In this document: one piece after another, positions 51,856-61,899 of the stretch
How the letters are laid out: each line of letters opens with the position of its first letter
How positions within the stretch are numbered: the stretch's first letter is position 1
Source: an uncultured Rhodospirillales bacterium
GTDB lineage: Bacteria > Pseudomonadota > Alphaproteobacteria > Rhodospirillales > UBA2165
NCBI GenBank assembly: GCA_913055735.1
Contig: CAJXKD010000001.1
Coordinates: 2,204,281-2,268,280, forward strand
DNA: 64,000 bases
Direction: 5' to 3'
Made by a program: the position numbers and the translations under genes
The notes under the pieces: model-generated
Database searches by the model: none
What the model was told of the DNA's origin: nothing
What the model saw: the letters and a program-made list of their open reading frames with translations, nothing else

Positions 51856-53163
51856 ATGGATACGCTGGTCAATAGTGATCTCGATTATCAATCGGGGTTC
51901 GGCAACGAATTCGCCACCGAGGCCTTGCCCGGCGCTTTGCCGGTGGGCCGCAACTCGCCGCAAAAAGCACCCTACGGTCTTTACGCGGAATTGCTGAGCG
52001 GCACGGCCTTCACCGTCGCGCGGGAGCATAACCGCCGCACGTGGTTCTACCGCATTCGTCCCTCCGCTACTCATAAGCCGTTCACGCAGATCGACAACGG
52101 CCTGTTGCGTTCGGCGCCGTTTGACGAAGCGCCGTCGCCGCCCAATCAGATGCGTTGGGATCCGCTGCCCATCCCCGACAATGAAATGGACATCATCGAT
52201 GGGCTGGTCACCTACATGGGCAACGGCGATCCGACGGCCGGGGGCGGGCTTGCCGTGCATCTCTATGCCGCCAATACCTCCATGACCGACCGCTATTTCT
52301 ACAACGCGGATGGAGAGATGCTGTTCGTACCGCAGCAGGGGCGATTGCGCTTTGCCACCGAAATGGGCCGCATGGAGGCGTCGCCCAACGAGATCGCCGT
52401 GATCCCTAGGGGTATCAAGTTCCGCGTCGAGCTGCCGGACGGGCCGTCGCGCGGTTATGTTTGCGAGAACTACGGCGCGCAATTGCGGTTGCCGAGCCTC
52501 GGGCCTATCGGTTCCAATGGGCTTGCCAATCCGCGCGATTTTCTGACGCCTGTGGCATCGTATGAAGACGAAGACAAACCCTGCCAATTGGTGTGTAAGT
52601 TCGCCGGCAATCTGTGGGCTGCCGACATGGATCATTCGCCCCTCGACGTCGTTGCTTGGCACGGCAATTACACGCCGTGCAAATATGATCTCGCGCGTTT
52701 CAACGCGATCAACACGGTAAGCTTCGACCATTGTGATCCGTCGATCTTCACGGTGTTGACCTCACCGTCGGACTCGCCGGGCACTGCCAACATCGACTTC
52801 GTCATTTTCCCGCCGCGCTGGATGGTAGCGGAAAATACTTTCCGGCCGCCCTGGTACCACCGCAACGTGATGAGCGAATTCATGGGCCTCGTGCACGGCC
52901 AATATGATGCGAAACCCGAGGGCTTCGTGCCGGGTGGCGGGAGCCTGCATAATTGTCTGGCGGCGCATGGGCCGGATGTCGATTCCTTCACCAATGCGTC
53001 CAACGCGGACTTGAAGCCGACCTTCCAGGGCGACACCATGGCCTTCATGTTCGAAACGCGATACCTCTACAAATTGACCCGGTTCGCCCTCGAATCGCCG
53101 CAGCTTCAGAAGCAGTATTTCGAGTGCTGGCAGGATCTCAAAAAGAACTTCACAGGGAACTAG
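51856..53163 (+). CDS. hmgA: Homogentisate 1,2-dioxygenase
   Basis: 435 residues. An ATG preceded by GGGAG at 8 nt was chosen; an in-frame ATG seven codons earlier would lie nearer the operator. The diagnostic start [19 protein letters not shown], the central [19 protein letters not shown] cupin strand, and [20 protein letters not shown] with iron ligands are intact. The enzyme opens the homogentisate ring to maleylacetoacetate using O2 and Fe(II), in tyrosine and phenylalanine breakdown. Next in the operon, 19 bp later, is the fumarylacetoacetase. Confidence 0.97.
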   Translation: MDTLVNSDLDYQSGFGNEFATEALPGALPVGRNSPQKAPYGLYAELLSGTAFTVAREHNRRTWFYRIRPSATHKPFTQIDNGLLRSAPFDEAPSPPNQMRWDPLPIPDNEMDIIDGLVTYMGNGDPTAGGGLAVHLYAANTSMTDRYFYNADGEMLFVPQQGRLRFATEMGRMEASPNEIAVIPRGIKFRVELPDGPSRGYVCENYGAQLRLPSLGPIGSNGLANPRDFLTPVASYEDEDKPCQLVCKFAGNLWAADMDHSPLDVVAWHGNYTPCKYDLARFNAINTVSFDHCDPSIFTVLTSPSDSPGTANIDFVIFPPRWMVAENTFRPPWYHRNVMSEFMGLVHGQYDAKPEGFVPGGGSLHNCLAAHGPDVDSFTNASNADLKPTFQGDTMAFMFETRYLYKLTRFALESPQLQKQYFECWQDLKKNFTGN

Positions 53164-53182
53164 ATCAGGGCCAGACCAAGGA

Positions 53183-54490
53183 ATGACATACACCAACGAA
53201 ACCCACGACCCGGCCCTCAAAAGCTGGGTCGCATCGGCCAACGCGTCCGATACCGACTTTCCGATCCAGAACTTGCCGCTCGGCATTTTCCGCAAGAAGG
53301 GTTCATCCGAGACGCCCCGGGGAGGGGTCGCCATCGGCGATCAGATCCTCGATTTGGTTGCGGCGCAAAGCGTATTGTCAGGGGCGGCGGCCGATGCAGC
53401 CGGTCTTTGTACGGGGCCGTCGCTCAATGATTTGATGGCGGCCGGTCCGTCCGCATGGTCTGCCTTGCGCAAGGGGCTGTCGGAGGTGCTGCGCGAAGGC
53501 GGTCCCGCCGATCAGCTGTCGGGTGCGTTGACGGCGCAAACGGATGCCGAGATGTTCGTTCCCGCCGAGATCGGCGACTACACGGATTTCTATGCGTCCA
53601 TCAATCACGCGACCAATGCGGGGAAGATGTTTCGGCCCGACAATCCGCTGCTGCCCAACTACAAGTACATTCCCATCGGTTATCACGGCCGCGCCTCGTC
53701 CATCGTCGTCTCTGACACGCCGGTGAAACGGCCCCTGGGTCAACGCAAGGCCCCCGATGCCGAGGTGCCGACCTTCGGTCCCTGTGTGCGCCTCGACTAC
53801 GAATTGGAACTCGGTGTGTTCGTCGGACCGGGCAACGATCTCGGCCATTCCATTCCTCTGAAGGATGCCGACGGTCATCTCTTCGGCTGTTGCCTGCTCA
53901 ACGATTGGTCGGCGCGCGATATCCAGGCTTGGGAGTATGTGCCGCTGGGCCCGTTCCTCGGTAAAAGCTTCAACAGTGTGATCTCACCGTGGATTGTCAC
54001 TTTGGAGGCACTGGCGCCGTTTCGCGTGCCCGCCTATGCGCGCCCCGAGGGCGATCCGCAGCCCCTCGACTATTTGAAAGACGCCGACGATGCCGCCTCC
54101 GGCGGGCTCGATATTCAGCTCGAGGTGTGCGTGGCCTCGGCCAAGATGCGGGAACAGGGCATGGAGCCGCTGCGTATCGGCCTTGCGCCCTTCAAGGACA
54201 TGTATTGGACGCTCGCGCAGATGATCACCCACCATTCGTCCAACGGCTGCAACATGCAGCCGGGCGACTTCTTCGGCAGCGGTACGTGTTCGGGCACCAC
54301 GCCCGATTCCTACGGCAGCTTGCTGGAGAAAACCCTGGGCGGGTCGCAGAAGTTCGATTTGCCCACGGGCGAAACGCGCGGCTTTCTTGAGGACGGCGAC
54401 GAGGTGGTGATGCGCGGCTTCTGTGAGGCGCCGGGAGCGGTCCGCATCGGCTTCGGTGAATGCCGCGCGGTAATCGAGCCGGCCGGCTGA
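53183..54490 (+). CDS. fahA: Fumarylacetoacetase
   Basis: 435 residues. Active-site features are IGDYTDFYASINHATNAG with the metal Asp and the catalytic His seven residues apart, RLDYELELGVFVGPGN with paired Glu metal ligands, and LLNDWSARDIQAWEYVPLGP with the later Asp. It hydrolyses fumarylacetoacetate to fumarate and acetoacetate, completing tyrosine degradation. The isomerase MaiA expected between HmgA and FahA is not in this operon. The P450 gene follows by only 4 bp. Confidence 0.96.
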   Translation: MTYTNETHDPALKSWVASANASDTDFPIQNLPLGIFRKKGSSETPRGGVAIGDQILDLVAAQSVLSGAAADAAGLCTGPSLNDLMAAGPSAWSALRKGLSEVLREGGPADQLSGALTAQTDAEMFVPAEIGDYTDFYASINHATNAGKMFRPDNPLLPNYKYIPIGYHGRASSIVVSDTPVKRPLGQRKAPDAEVPTFGPCVRLDYELELGVFVGPGNDLGHSIPLKDADGHLFGCCLLNDWSARDIQAWEYVPLGPFLGKSFNSVISPWIVTLEALAPFRVPAYARPEGDPQPLDYLKDADDAASGGLDIQLEVCVASAKMREQGMEPLRIGLAPFKDMYWTLAQMITHHSSNGCNMQPGDFFGSGTCSGTTPDSYGSLLEKTLGGSQKFDLPTGETRGFLEDGDEVVMRGFCEAPGAVRIGFGECRAVIEPAG

Positions 54491-54494
54491 CGTC

Positions 54495-55691
54495 ATGCCG
54501 GCAAATTTTGATATCAACGCCCTCGACCGGGCGTTCCTGGAAGACCCGTTTCCCACCTACCGGGCGTTGCGGGAAAACGATCCCGTTCACCTGAACGCGG
54601 ACGGCTCCTACTTCCTCACCCGCTACGCCGATCTGGAGCTTTGCTACAAGCACCCGGCGATGAGCTCCGACAAGAAGGTGGACTTCAAGCCCAATCTCGG
54701 GGACGGACCGCTGTATCTGCATCACACCACCAGTTTGGTGTTCAACGACGATCCCTATCATGCGCGGGTGCGCAAATTGCTGGCGGCGGCCTTCACGCCG
54801 CGCAAGCTGCGCGAGTTGGAGCCGGTGATCCAACGCACCATCGACACCCTCCTCGACAGACTGGAGAAACAGGGCTCCTTCGACCTCATCGACGATTTTG
54901 CCCTCGTGCTGCCGACCGAGATCATCGCCAACATGCTCGGCGTGCATGAGGAAAAGCGTTCCCTGCTGCGTGACTACTCGGTGAAGATCCTTGCGGCCCT
55001 CGATCCCAGGATTTCGCAACAAACCCTCGATGAGGGCAATGCGGCGGTGGAGGAATTCGGCGCCTATCTGGAGGAGCTGATCGCCGAACGCCGCCAGAAT
55101 CCCGACGCGGGCGGGCAGGGGGAAGTGCTCGCGGCGTTGATCTTCGGCGAGGTGGACGGCGAACGATTGAGCCTCGTCGAGTTAGTGCAAAACTGCATCT
55201 TTCTGCTCAACGCCGGGCACGAAACCACCGCGAACCTTACCGCCAACGGCATCTGCCTGCTGATGGACTATCCCGACCAGAGGCAACGCCTGTTGGACGA
55301 TCCCGGTTTGATCGATACTTGCATCGACGAGATTCTCCGGTTCGACAGTCCGGTGCAGTTGGGCAACCGCAAGCTGACCGATGAGGTCGAGGTCGGCGGC
55401 GTCTCTATGCCGAGGGGAACCTATCTGCATCTCGCCATCGGCGGCGCCAACCGCGATCCCGCCACCTTCGCCGATCCGGAAACCTTCGATATCGGACGGA
55501 CGCCCAACCGGCATTTCGCCTTTGCCGGCGGTAAGCACATCTGCCTGGGCGCGTCGCTATCGAAGATCGAGGGCCGCATCGCCATCGGCGAGTTCATCCG
55601 CCGCTTTCCGGACATCCATGAAAATGGGCCGCGTCAGCGCCTTTTGCGCGCCCGCTTCCGGGGTTACGAGCACGTGCCGGTAACGGTCTAA
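54495..55691 (+). CDS. Cytochrome P450 in the homogentisate operon
   Basis: 398 residues, soluble bacterial P450. The heme-binding loop is FAFAGGKHICLGASLSKIEG with the ligand Cys near residue 351. The oxygen-activating I-helix reads LLNAGHETTANLTANG, and the ExxR motif is in DEILRFDSP. It starts 4 bp after fahA, so cotranscription is likely. Redox partners (ferredoxin and reductase) are not encoded in the window. The substrate may be an aromatic compound feeding the pathway, which is inferred only from position. Its stop overlaps that of the convergent hydrolase by 4 bases. Confidence 0.93.
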   Translation: MPANFDINALDRAFLEDPFPTYRALRENDPVHLNADGSYFLTRYADLELCYKHPAMSSDKKVDFKPNLGDGPLYLHHTTSLVFNDDPYHARVRKLLAAAFTPRKLRELEPVIQRTIDTLLDRLEKQGSFDLIDDFALVLPTEIIANMLGVHEEKRSLLRDYSVKILAALDPRISQQTLDEGNAAVEEFGAYLEELIAERRQNPDAGGQGEVLAALIFGEVDGERLSLVELVQNCIFLLNAGHETTANLTANGICLLMDYPDQRQRLLDDPGLIDTCIDEILRFDSPVQLGNRKLTDEVEVGGVSMPRGTYLHLAIGGANRDPATFADPETFDIGRTPNRHFAFAGGKHICLGASLSKIEGRIAIGEFIRRFPDIHENGPRQRLLRARFRGYEHVPVTV

Positions 55692-56413
55692 TCCCGGCCG
55701 GCTTCCATGATCTTTTCGGCGGCGTGCTTGGGATTGGTGAACAGCACTTCGTGGCTGCCGCTTCCCAGCACGAGACGGAAGAAACCCAATTTTTCGGACA
55801 GGCGCGGATGCCACGGATAGCTGTGCGGCATTGCCGTATCGCCGGTGAAATTGATGTAGGACTTGGCGATCTCCATTTCCGCCGGATTTTTGGCCAGCGA
55901 GATTGGTTCGGAAATGGTCCGGTAGGGCTGCGGGTTGAGCTTGTCGTAGGTGGCCTGGGCCAAGGCCGCGTCGGCGTCATTGATGAAGTTCTCGCGCCAC
56001 ACCGGGAAAGGCAGCAAGACCGTATTGTCGGGTGAGGCCGCCGCGATCTGTTCGAACACCCCCGCGTGATGCGGCGGCGCCATATCCTTGAGCGCTTCGC
56101 CGTCGTTGGGCACGAACGCGTTCCAATAGACGAGACGACGGATGCGGTCGCCCGCCTTATCGGCGACGCCGGTGATCACCATGCCGCCGTAGCTATGGCC
56201 GACCAGGATGACATCGGTGAGGTCGTTCTCAGTCAGGTAATCGACAATGGATTGGATGGCGTCGGCGAGCCCGACATCCTTGCTGCCGCCCGGCTGGTTG
56301 CCGGCAACGGTCGGCGTATGTACTTCGTGGCCCGCCGCTTTGATGGGGGCGGCGACATCGGCCAGTTCGGCGCCCGTGTGCCAGGCGCCGTGAACCAAAA
56401 CGTATGTGGACAT
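55688..56413 (-). CDS. Alpha/beta hydrolase, esterase (EstC/salicylate-esterase-like)
   Basis: 241 residues. It begins TYVLVHGAWHTGAELADVA, the oxyanion region; the nucleophile elbow is ILVGHSYGGMVITG (Ser near residue 92), and the His is in GSGSHEVLFTNPKHAA at the end. This matches plant methylesterase-like bacterial hydrolases acting on small esters. It lies 42 bp downstream of the molybdoenzyme beta gene on the same strand, so it may hydrolyse an ester related to that enzyme's substrate. No signal peptide is seen. Confidence 0.82.
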   Translation of the reverse strand: MSTYVLVHGAWHTGAELADVAAPIKAAGHEVHTPTVAGNQPGGSKDVGLADAIQSIVDYLTENDLTDVILVGHSYGGMVITGVADKAGDRIRRLVYWNAFVPNDGEALKDMAPPHHAGVFEQIAAASPDNTVLLPFPVWRENFINDADAALAQATYDKLNPQPYRTISEPISLAKNPAEMEIAKSYINFTGDTAMPHSYPWHPRLSEKLGFFRLVLGSGSHEVLFTNPKHAAEKIMEAGRD

Positions 56414-56455
56414 GTTTTCCTCCCTGTTCCCCGGTTTCTCCGGGGGTTGTGCATC

Positions 56456-57301
56456 TTACTTTGCGAGTTTGAGGATGCCCAGATACGTGCTGTCGCCGAG
56501 GGACGCTTCCGATGTGGCGGTGCCGTGATCCGGATGGCTGATGGACAGGTCGTAGCTGCCGCTGCCTTCCTCCAGTCCATCCACCTTGAATTCGCCGAAC
56601 GCATCGGTGGTCGCCTGACCGACCTCGTCGCCATCCTTGGTGATGCGCACGATCGCGCCTTCAACACATTCCTCGACACCGTCCATGTCGGCGATCACGG
56701 TGCCACCGATGAAGCATTTTTCGTAAAGATGCATGTTCTTGTAGTAGATTCGCGGTTTGGTGCCGTATTCGGGATGGCGGACCTGCAGCTTTTCCTTCTC
56801 GGCGAGCTTCTGCATCTCCTCGTCCTCGATCAGCACCGAGCGTAACGCGCCGGTCGGGCAGACGGTGACGCAGCGGGGTTCCGTCCAACCCCGGTCGAGC
56901 AGGTGGGCATCGAAGATCCAATGCTGCGGTACTTGTTTCTCCTCGTTCCAATAAACCGCGCCGTAGGGGCAGGCATCGACGATCTGTTTCTGGCCCTTGG
57001 ATTTTTCCGGATCGATAATGACGATACCGTCGTCACGCTTATAGACGGCACCGTCCTTGGCCGCCTTGATGCAGGGCGCGTCGTCGCAGTGGTTGCAGGT
57101 CACTGGCATGTAGTTGACGTCGACCACCGGCGTTTGGCCGCGTTCCTTGCGCAGGATGTCGAACCAGCGATGCCCGTGACGGGGCATTTCGGCGGTGTAG
57201 CCGGGGTATTCGTTGCCGGCATACTCGTCGGCGACGGCGAGGAAGCAGTTGTTGGAGTTGTGGCAGCGGCCGACATCGACCATCAGGTTCCATTTTTTCA
57301 T
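56456..57301 (-). CDS. Iron-sulfur beta subunit of transhydroxylase-like molybdoenzyme
   Basis: 281 residues. The N-terminal ferredoxin-like region contains RCHNSNNCFLA, CNHCDDAPCIKAA, DACPYGAVYW and CVTVCPTGAL. From memory, relatives with a full cluster I read CHxCNNCFLAC; here the second Cys is Ser and the fourth is Val, so one [4Fe-4S] cluster is probably lost. From about residue 195 a beta-sandwich (carboxypeptidase-regulatory/transthyretin-like) domain follows, with GAIVRITKDGDEV and TTDAFGEFKVDG. The same order, Fe-S part then sandwich domain, is known for the beta subunit of pyrogallol-phloroglucinol transhydroxylase. Its gene starts 4 bp after the alpha gene stop. Confidence 0.85.
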   Translation of the reverse strand: MKKWNLMVDVGRCHNSNNCFLAVADEYAGNEYPGYTAEMPRHGHRWFDILRKERGQTPVVDVNYMPVTCNHCDDAPCIKAAKDGAVYKRDDGIVIIDPEKSKGQKQIVDACPYGAVYWNEEKQVPQHWIFDAHLLDRGWTEPRCVTVCPTGALRSVLIEDEEMQKLAEKEKLQVRHPEYGTKPRIYYKNMHLYEKCFIGGTVIADMDGVEECVEGAIVRITKDGDEVGQATTDAFGEFKVDGLEEGSGSYDLSISHPDHGTATSEASLGDSTYLGILKLAK

Positions 57302-57305
57302 TTTC

Positions 57306-60300
57306 TTACTCCGCTGCGACCGGTTGCGGGGAGCCAGTCTGAGATCCCGGGCGGTTCTTTTTGCCGGTCATGTCCGGGGTGCCGTCCCACAGTTCCACTT
57401 CGATGAGGCATGAGTTGTAGGCCGCCGAGTGAGTTTTCTTGGACTGCATGCGGCTCGGTGTCAGATTGTTGATGCAGCCGCCGCGATCGGCTGACTTGCC
57501 CGGTTCGCCCACGGGGTCGTAGACGGCGGAGGCTTGGCGCGAGTGAATGATGCCCGGCTGCACCCGATGGGTTATTTGCGCGGCACAGATGACCGCGCCC
57601 CGGTCGTTGTAGAGCTTGACCAAATCGTTGTCTTTGATGCCACGGGCCGCCGCGTCGTCGGCATTCAACCGGGCGATCCAGTAGTAATAGCCGTCGATCT
57701 CGATCCGGTGATCCAGGATGTCGTTGATGAAACTGTCCTTACCGTCGCCCTTGGTGTGGAAACTGAACCGCGCATGCGGCGACACCAGCTGCAACGGGAA
57801 CTTTTCCAGCAGATCCTTGGAGTGTTGGCCTTCCCAAGCGGGAATGTATTTGTTGAGGGGCGGACGCTCAGGATCGTTGCCGTAGCGCTTGAGGCTCGAG
57901 CTTTCGAATTCCAGCTTGCCCGACTGGGTCTGTAACCCTTCGAGGAATTCCTCGCCGTAGGCGCCGGGCAGCGGCATGGGTTCGGGCACGTCCTTCTTGC
58001 GACCTTCCGCGAACCAGCGGAAGGATACCGGCGGACGGGTCTTTTCCGCTTCCGGCGGGACGACGAAATAGCCTTTCTTGAGGAGCTTCTTCCAGCTGAT
58101 GTGTTTGGGCAGGTCGGACGCATCGTACATACGCTTGATCCAATCCTGCTCCCGCAATCCTTCGGAGTAGTAGGCACCGCGGCCGAGCCGTTTGCACACC
58201 GCATAGAAGATTTCATAGTCGGACTTGGATTCGCCCAACGGCTTAATCGCCGGATGCTGAATCCCGATAACGCGGTGGTTTAGCTGTCCGATCCAGTCAT
58301 ACCCATAGCCGCCGGGGTTGGCCCATTCACCGATGTCCCAGCGTTCCCAGTTGGTGCAGGCGGGCAGGATCAAGTCGGCAAACTGCACCTCGCCCTCGTT
58401 CCAGATGGATTGATTGACGACGAACTCCAGATCGTCGGTGCGGTACATGTTGACGTAACGGTTGCTGTCCGGCTGCGTGCCGATGTAGGAGCCGCCGTAC
58501 TTGTACATCATCTTGACCTTGGAATGGCCGGGCGACGGATAACGTACCGGGAAGAACTGCGCTTCCATGGAGCGCACGTCGACGGGGTATCCTTCCGCTT
58601 CGCCGTCCATGATCGCTTCGGGAAGCTTCAAGCGCGGGATCGCCTGCACCGTTGGATTCATGGACATGAGCGTCGGCATGCGTTGATAGAGATTTACGGC
58701 TGAGCCTGAATGCTGCAAATCGCCCGAGAAGCCGCCTTCGGCATAGCCCGGGAAATAGAAGTTGTAGTCGATCGGGGAGCCGAACTGCAGGCTGCCGAAG
58801 TTGATGCCCGGTTTGCCGAGGCCCTGCATGGCCATCAAACAGACCATGGCCCGGGCCCATTGGGCGCCGGTGGCGGAGCGGCAGGCGCCGCCGAGGGTCG
58901 TGCCCATGCTGCCGGCGGCGAGATAGGTTTTCTTTTTGCCCCAGCGGCGCGCGAGCGCCCGGATATCGCGGGCCGGCACGCCGGTTTCCGCTTCCGCCCA
59001 TTCGGGGGTTTTGGCGACGCCATCTTCGTCGCGGCCGAGGATGTAATCCTGCCACTTGTCGAAGCCGGTGGTGCGGGTGGCAACGTACTCCTTGTCGTAA
59101 AGGTCTTCGGTCATCCAGACGTAGGTGATGGCATGGGCAAGGGCAGGGCTGGTTGCCGGGCGCGGCGCAATCCATTTGCCGCCGAGCCAGGCCGCGGTTT
59201 CGTTGAGGAAGGGGTCGATGTGCACCATTTCGATGCCCAGGTCCTTGGCCCATTGACGGCGGACGGTGCCCTCGTAGGAGCCATAGACGCCGTTGGTCAC
59301 TTCCGGGTCGGATGCCCAGAACACGATCATCTCGGCATTCTCCAGGCAGTCTTCCACCTGGCCGTAGATTTCCGCGGCACCGTTCCGCATGGAATATCCG
59401 TAATGGTGCATGGCGCCCCAGTACCAGCCTTCCCAGCTATCGGGGTTGAGCATGATCTGCGATGCGCCGATGGCGTTGATGAAGCGGTTAAAGGCGCTCA
59501 CCCAATAGCCGACATTGCCCCAGGTGTGGTGCGAGGTCCTGACGGAGAGGATGGCGCCGGGGCCGTAGGTCCGGTTTACCCGCTTGATCTCCTTCTCAAC
59601 GATGTCGAGGGCTTCGTCCCAGGAGATGCGTTCGTAGCCGGAAATGCCCCGGTTGTGCGGGTTGCGCTCCCCGTCGGGATCGAAATCGACCCGTTTCATC
59701 GGATAGAGGCAGCGATTTTTGGAATAGACCAGCGATTTCGAGGCGAGGCCGTGCGGTGACAGGGAGGTCTTGCGCGGCGGCGTGAAGCTCTTGCCGCGCG
59801 CCCGGACGGTATAGGGGGCTGCATCCTCGTCGTCGAAGGCGACGTTCGTCATGCGAACGATCTTGCCGTCCTTCACATAGACGAACATGGGGCCGCCGTT
59901 GGTGTTGTTGAAGTAGCGCATCTCGCCGTCACCGGCGGGCATGCCCCATTCCCAACCCAAGGTCTGGGTCATCATCACCGTTTCTGAGAACCAGCAAACG
60001 AGCTCGTCGGGCCCGGTAGCGATCAGATTGAAATTCTTGAGGGCATCGATGCGCTTTTGGGGGTCGAAAGGCGGTATCAGCAGTTCGGCGCCAATGGCCG
60101 CATTCTTAAAGGACATAACGACGTCGGCAGCGGAATCGATACCTGAGCCGGAGGAGATCTTGCCGTCCCGGATACGGAAATAGCGGCCACGGGAATCGTC
60201 GGCCGTCTTGAACTGAACCGTGAGATTTTTTTCTTTCAGTCGGGCGCGGAATTCAGGGTAGCGCCAAGCGGTAAATCGCAGGAACCAGTAAAGGGCCCAC

Positions 60301-60320
60301 AGAATGAATGAAAACTTCAC
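57306..60320 (-). CDS. Transhydroxylase-like molybdopterin enzyme, alpha subunit with N-terminal SCP2-like domain
   Basis: 1004 residues from a GTG with AAGGAG 9 nt upstream. A hydrophobic N-terminus (about 3-19) without a twin-Arg motif leads into an SCP2-like segment (about 33-125; [37 protein letters not shown]). The DMSO-reductase-type body begins near 145 and ends in the cofactor-binding domain with [19 protein letters not shown]. The usual N-terminal Cys cluster is absent, as in pyrogallol transhydroxylase. Using my memory of the Pelobacter numbering, a constant offset of 120 puts its His144, Asp174 and Mo ligand Ser175 on His264, Asp294 and Ser295 (SHHTWG and NPDSWEG). The likely reaction is hydroxyl transfer or oxidation of a phenol; the true substrate is unknown. 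Confidence 0.85.
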   Translation of the reverse strand: MKFSFILWALYWFLRFTAWRYPEFRARLKEKNLTVQFKTADDSRGRYFRIRDGKISSGSGIDSAADVVMSFKNAAIGAELLIPPFDPQKRIDALKNFNLIATGPDELVCWFSETVMMTQTLGWEWGMPAGDGEMRYFNNTNGGPMFVYVKDGKIVRMTNVAFDDEDAAPYTVRARGKSFTPPRKTSLSPHGLASKSLVYSKNRCLYPMKRVDFDPDGERNPHNRGISGYERISWDEALDIVEKEIKRVNRTYGPGAILSVRTSHHTWGNVGYWVSAFNRFINAIGASQIMLNPDSWEGWYWGAMHHYGYSMRNGAAEIYGQVEDCLENAEMIVFWASDPEVTNGVYGSYEGTVRRQWAKDLGIEMVHIDPFLNETAAWLGGKWIAPRPATSPALAHAITYVWMTEDLYDKEYVATRTTGFDKWQDYILGRDEDGVAKTPEWAEAETGVPARDIRALARRWGKKKTYLAAGSMGTTLGGACRSATGAQWARAMVCLMAMQGLGKPGINFGSLQFGSPIDYNFYFPGYAEGGFSGDLQHSGSAVNLYQRMPTLMSMNPTVQAIPRLKLPEAIMDGEAEGYPVDVRSMEAQFFPVRYPSPGHSKVKMMYKYGGSYIGTQPDSNRYVNMYRTDDLEFVVNQSIWNEGEVQFADLILPACTNWERWDIGEWANPGGYGYDWIGQLNHRVIGIQHPAIKPLGESKSDYEIFYAVCKRLGRGAYYSEGLREQDWIKRMYDASDLPKHISWKKLLKKGYFVVPPEAEKTRPPVSFRWFAEGRKKDVPEPMPLPGAYGEEFLEGLQTQSGKLEFESSSLKRYGNDPERPPLNKYIPAWEGQHSKDLLEKFPLQLVSPHARFSFHTKGDGKDSFINDILDHRIEIDGYYYWIARLNADDAAARGIKDNDLVKLYNDRGAVICAAQITHRVQPGIIHSRQASAVYDPVGEPGKSADRGGCINNLTPSRMQSKKTHSAAYNSCLIEVELWDGTPDMTGKKNRPGSQTGSPQPVAAE

Positions 60321-60445
60321 GAAAATGCTCTCCTTCGTCCTCAAATGCGGCTTATTTCCGCTCTTCTTTTAATGTGGGGCAATCTACCACATGGATTTTG
60401 GCAAGATCACGCCCGGATAATAGCTAGGTGAAAACCGATGATACA

Positions 60446-60475
60446 TTGACGCCCCGGGGGCGAAGCCATTACATA
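60446..60475 (+). promoter_or_regulatory. Predicted promoter of tRNA-Ser
   Basis: TTGACG at 60446 and TTACAT 17 bases later (60469) fit sigma70 hexamers, with a start predicted a few bases before the mature tRNA 5' end. The 125 bp between the molybdoenzyme start and this promoter show no other signal. Confidence 0.5.
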
Positions 60476-60485
60476 TCCTCCATCC

Positions 60486-60575
60486 GGTGGGGTGGCCGAG
60501 TGGCTGAAGGCGCTGGTTTGCTAAACCAGTATACGGGATACCGTATCGAGGGTTCGAATCCCTCTCCCACCGCCA
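60486..60575 (+). tRNA. tRNA-Ser (anticodon GCT)
   Basis: A 90-nt class II tRNA with encoded CCA. The acceptor stem GGTGGGG pairs with TCCCACC (one G-T pair), the D-arm starts GCCGAG, and the anticodon stem-loop is CTGGTTT-GCT-AAACCAG. It has a long variable arm (ATACGGGATACCGTAT) and the T-arm GAGGGTTCGAATCCCTC. The anticodon reads AGC/AGT serine codons. About 90 nt of silent sequence follow before the dehydrogenase stop. Confidence 0.97.
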
Positions 60576-60667
60576 TTCTATATCTATGATTCAGGGCGAT
60601 CGGCCGGTCTGGCCGCCTATGGAATTTCAGATCATTTTTCTTCATTTGCATCGCTAAGGTACTCCGT

Positions 60668-61774
60668 TTAGGGGACCACGACGAAGTTGCTAAAGCCGCC
60701 GTTCCGCTGGGCGAGACCCGAGATGGCCTCGTTGACGTCGGTGAGGGGATAGCGGTGGTGCTCGAAGACCGATAGATCCAGGATTCCCGCCGCCGCGAGG
60801 TCCGCCATTTCCTGGCCCTGCTTGGGGGAGAACCAATTGGAGCCGATGAGTTCGATCTGGTTGTCCATCATCCAGTGGATGTTCACTGTCACGTCTTGGG
60901 CAACTGCTCCGACATTGACGAGGCGGCCGCCGCGGCGGAGCGCGCTGAAGGCATCGAGAAGGGCTTCCGCCGGGGCGCCGGGACCGAGCGCGTCGACCAC
61001 GGCGTCGACGCCCCAGCCGTCGGTAAACTTTCGCGCACGCTCTCCGACCGAGCCTTCACCCAGGGGCAGGGTTTCGATCCGTGCCGGCGCGAGCGCCTTC
61101 ACCTTCTCCAGCAGTTTCTTGTCACGGCCGGTGCCGAGGATCTTGGTCGCGCCCATGGCGAGGGCGTGCAGCGCGGCACCAAGGCCCAGGGTGCCGCTGA
61201 TGCCGTCGATCAGGACGACCGTGCCCGGCCCGACGCGCGCCTTCTGAAGCGCGGCGTAGGCGGTGCCGAGATAGCCGAAGCGGGCCGCCTGCTCGAAGGT
61301 GACATTGTCGGGCAGTTTGACCAGCGCGCTTTGCGGCGCGGTGGTGAATTCCGTGAACCCTCCATAGGGGTAGGCGTCGAAGCTGCGTTGCGATTCCGGT
61401 CCGAAGCCGAAATAGCCCTGGAAGGTGTAATTGGGGCAGTTCATCTGATCGTTTGCCAAGCAATTGCGGCACGACCCGCAAGTTCGGCCCGGATTGACGT
61501 AGACGCGGTCGCCCGGCTTGACTTCCACCACCTGGCTGCCGACTTTTTCTATCACGCCGGCGGGATCTAGTCCGAAGATCGCCGGCAGTTCGGGCAGCGG
61601 TAAATGCGGGAACCATTCCTTCCAATGCTTCAACACGTTGCCGAGATTGGGCACCATACCGCAGGCCTTGACCCGAACGAGGACGTCGGTCGGCCGGACT
61701 TCGGGGATGGGGATGGTGTCCAGCACCATCGGTCCGCCGTATTCGTGCATGCGTGCCGCGATCATGGTTGTCAT
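60668..61774 (-). CDS. MDR-family (zinc alcohol dehydrogenase-like) oxidoreductase
   Basis: 368 residues. The GroES-like domain has the structural zinc loop CGSCRNCLANDQMNC with four Cys. The Rossmann loop is LIDGISGTLGLGAALHALAM near residue 190. The catalytic zinc site looks incomplete: the Cys is present in KACGMVPNLG, but the usual GHE motif reads FGLDPAGVIEKVG, with Leu and Asp. It may use another metal arrangement or be a zinc-free reductase. Substrate unknown. It lies downstream of the HxlR regulator on the same strand with about 200 bp between, including a palindrome. Confidence 0.82.
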   Translation of the reverse strand: MTTMIAARMHEYGGPMVLDTIPIPEVRPTDVLVRVKACGMVPNLGNVLKHWKEWFPHLPLPELPAIFGLDPAGVIEKVGSQVVEVKPGDRVYVNPGRTCGSCRNCLANDQMNCPNYTFQGYFGFGPESQRSFDAYPYGGFTEFTTAPQSALVKLPDNVTFEQAARFGYLGTAYAALQKARVGPGTVVLIDGISGTLGLGAALHALAMGATKILGTGRDKKLLEKVKALAPARIETLPLGEGSVGERARKFTDGWGVDAVVDALGPGAPAEALLDAFSALRRGGRLVNVGAVAQDVTVNIHWMMDNQIELIGSNWFSPKQGQEMADLAAAGILDLSVFEHHRYPLTDVNEAISGLAQRNGGFSNFVVVP

Positions 61775-61899
61775 GGCTGTCCCTCCCCTGTTCCCCGCCG
61801 GCCTTCGATTGTCATCGTTATTAGTGGGGTTGGCCGGTTATTGATAGAATATCAATTATGATTTCGCCTCAATTTATACACGTGGCAAAAGACCGTCCA

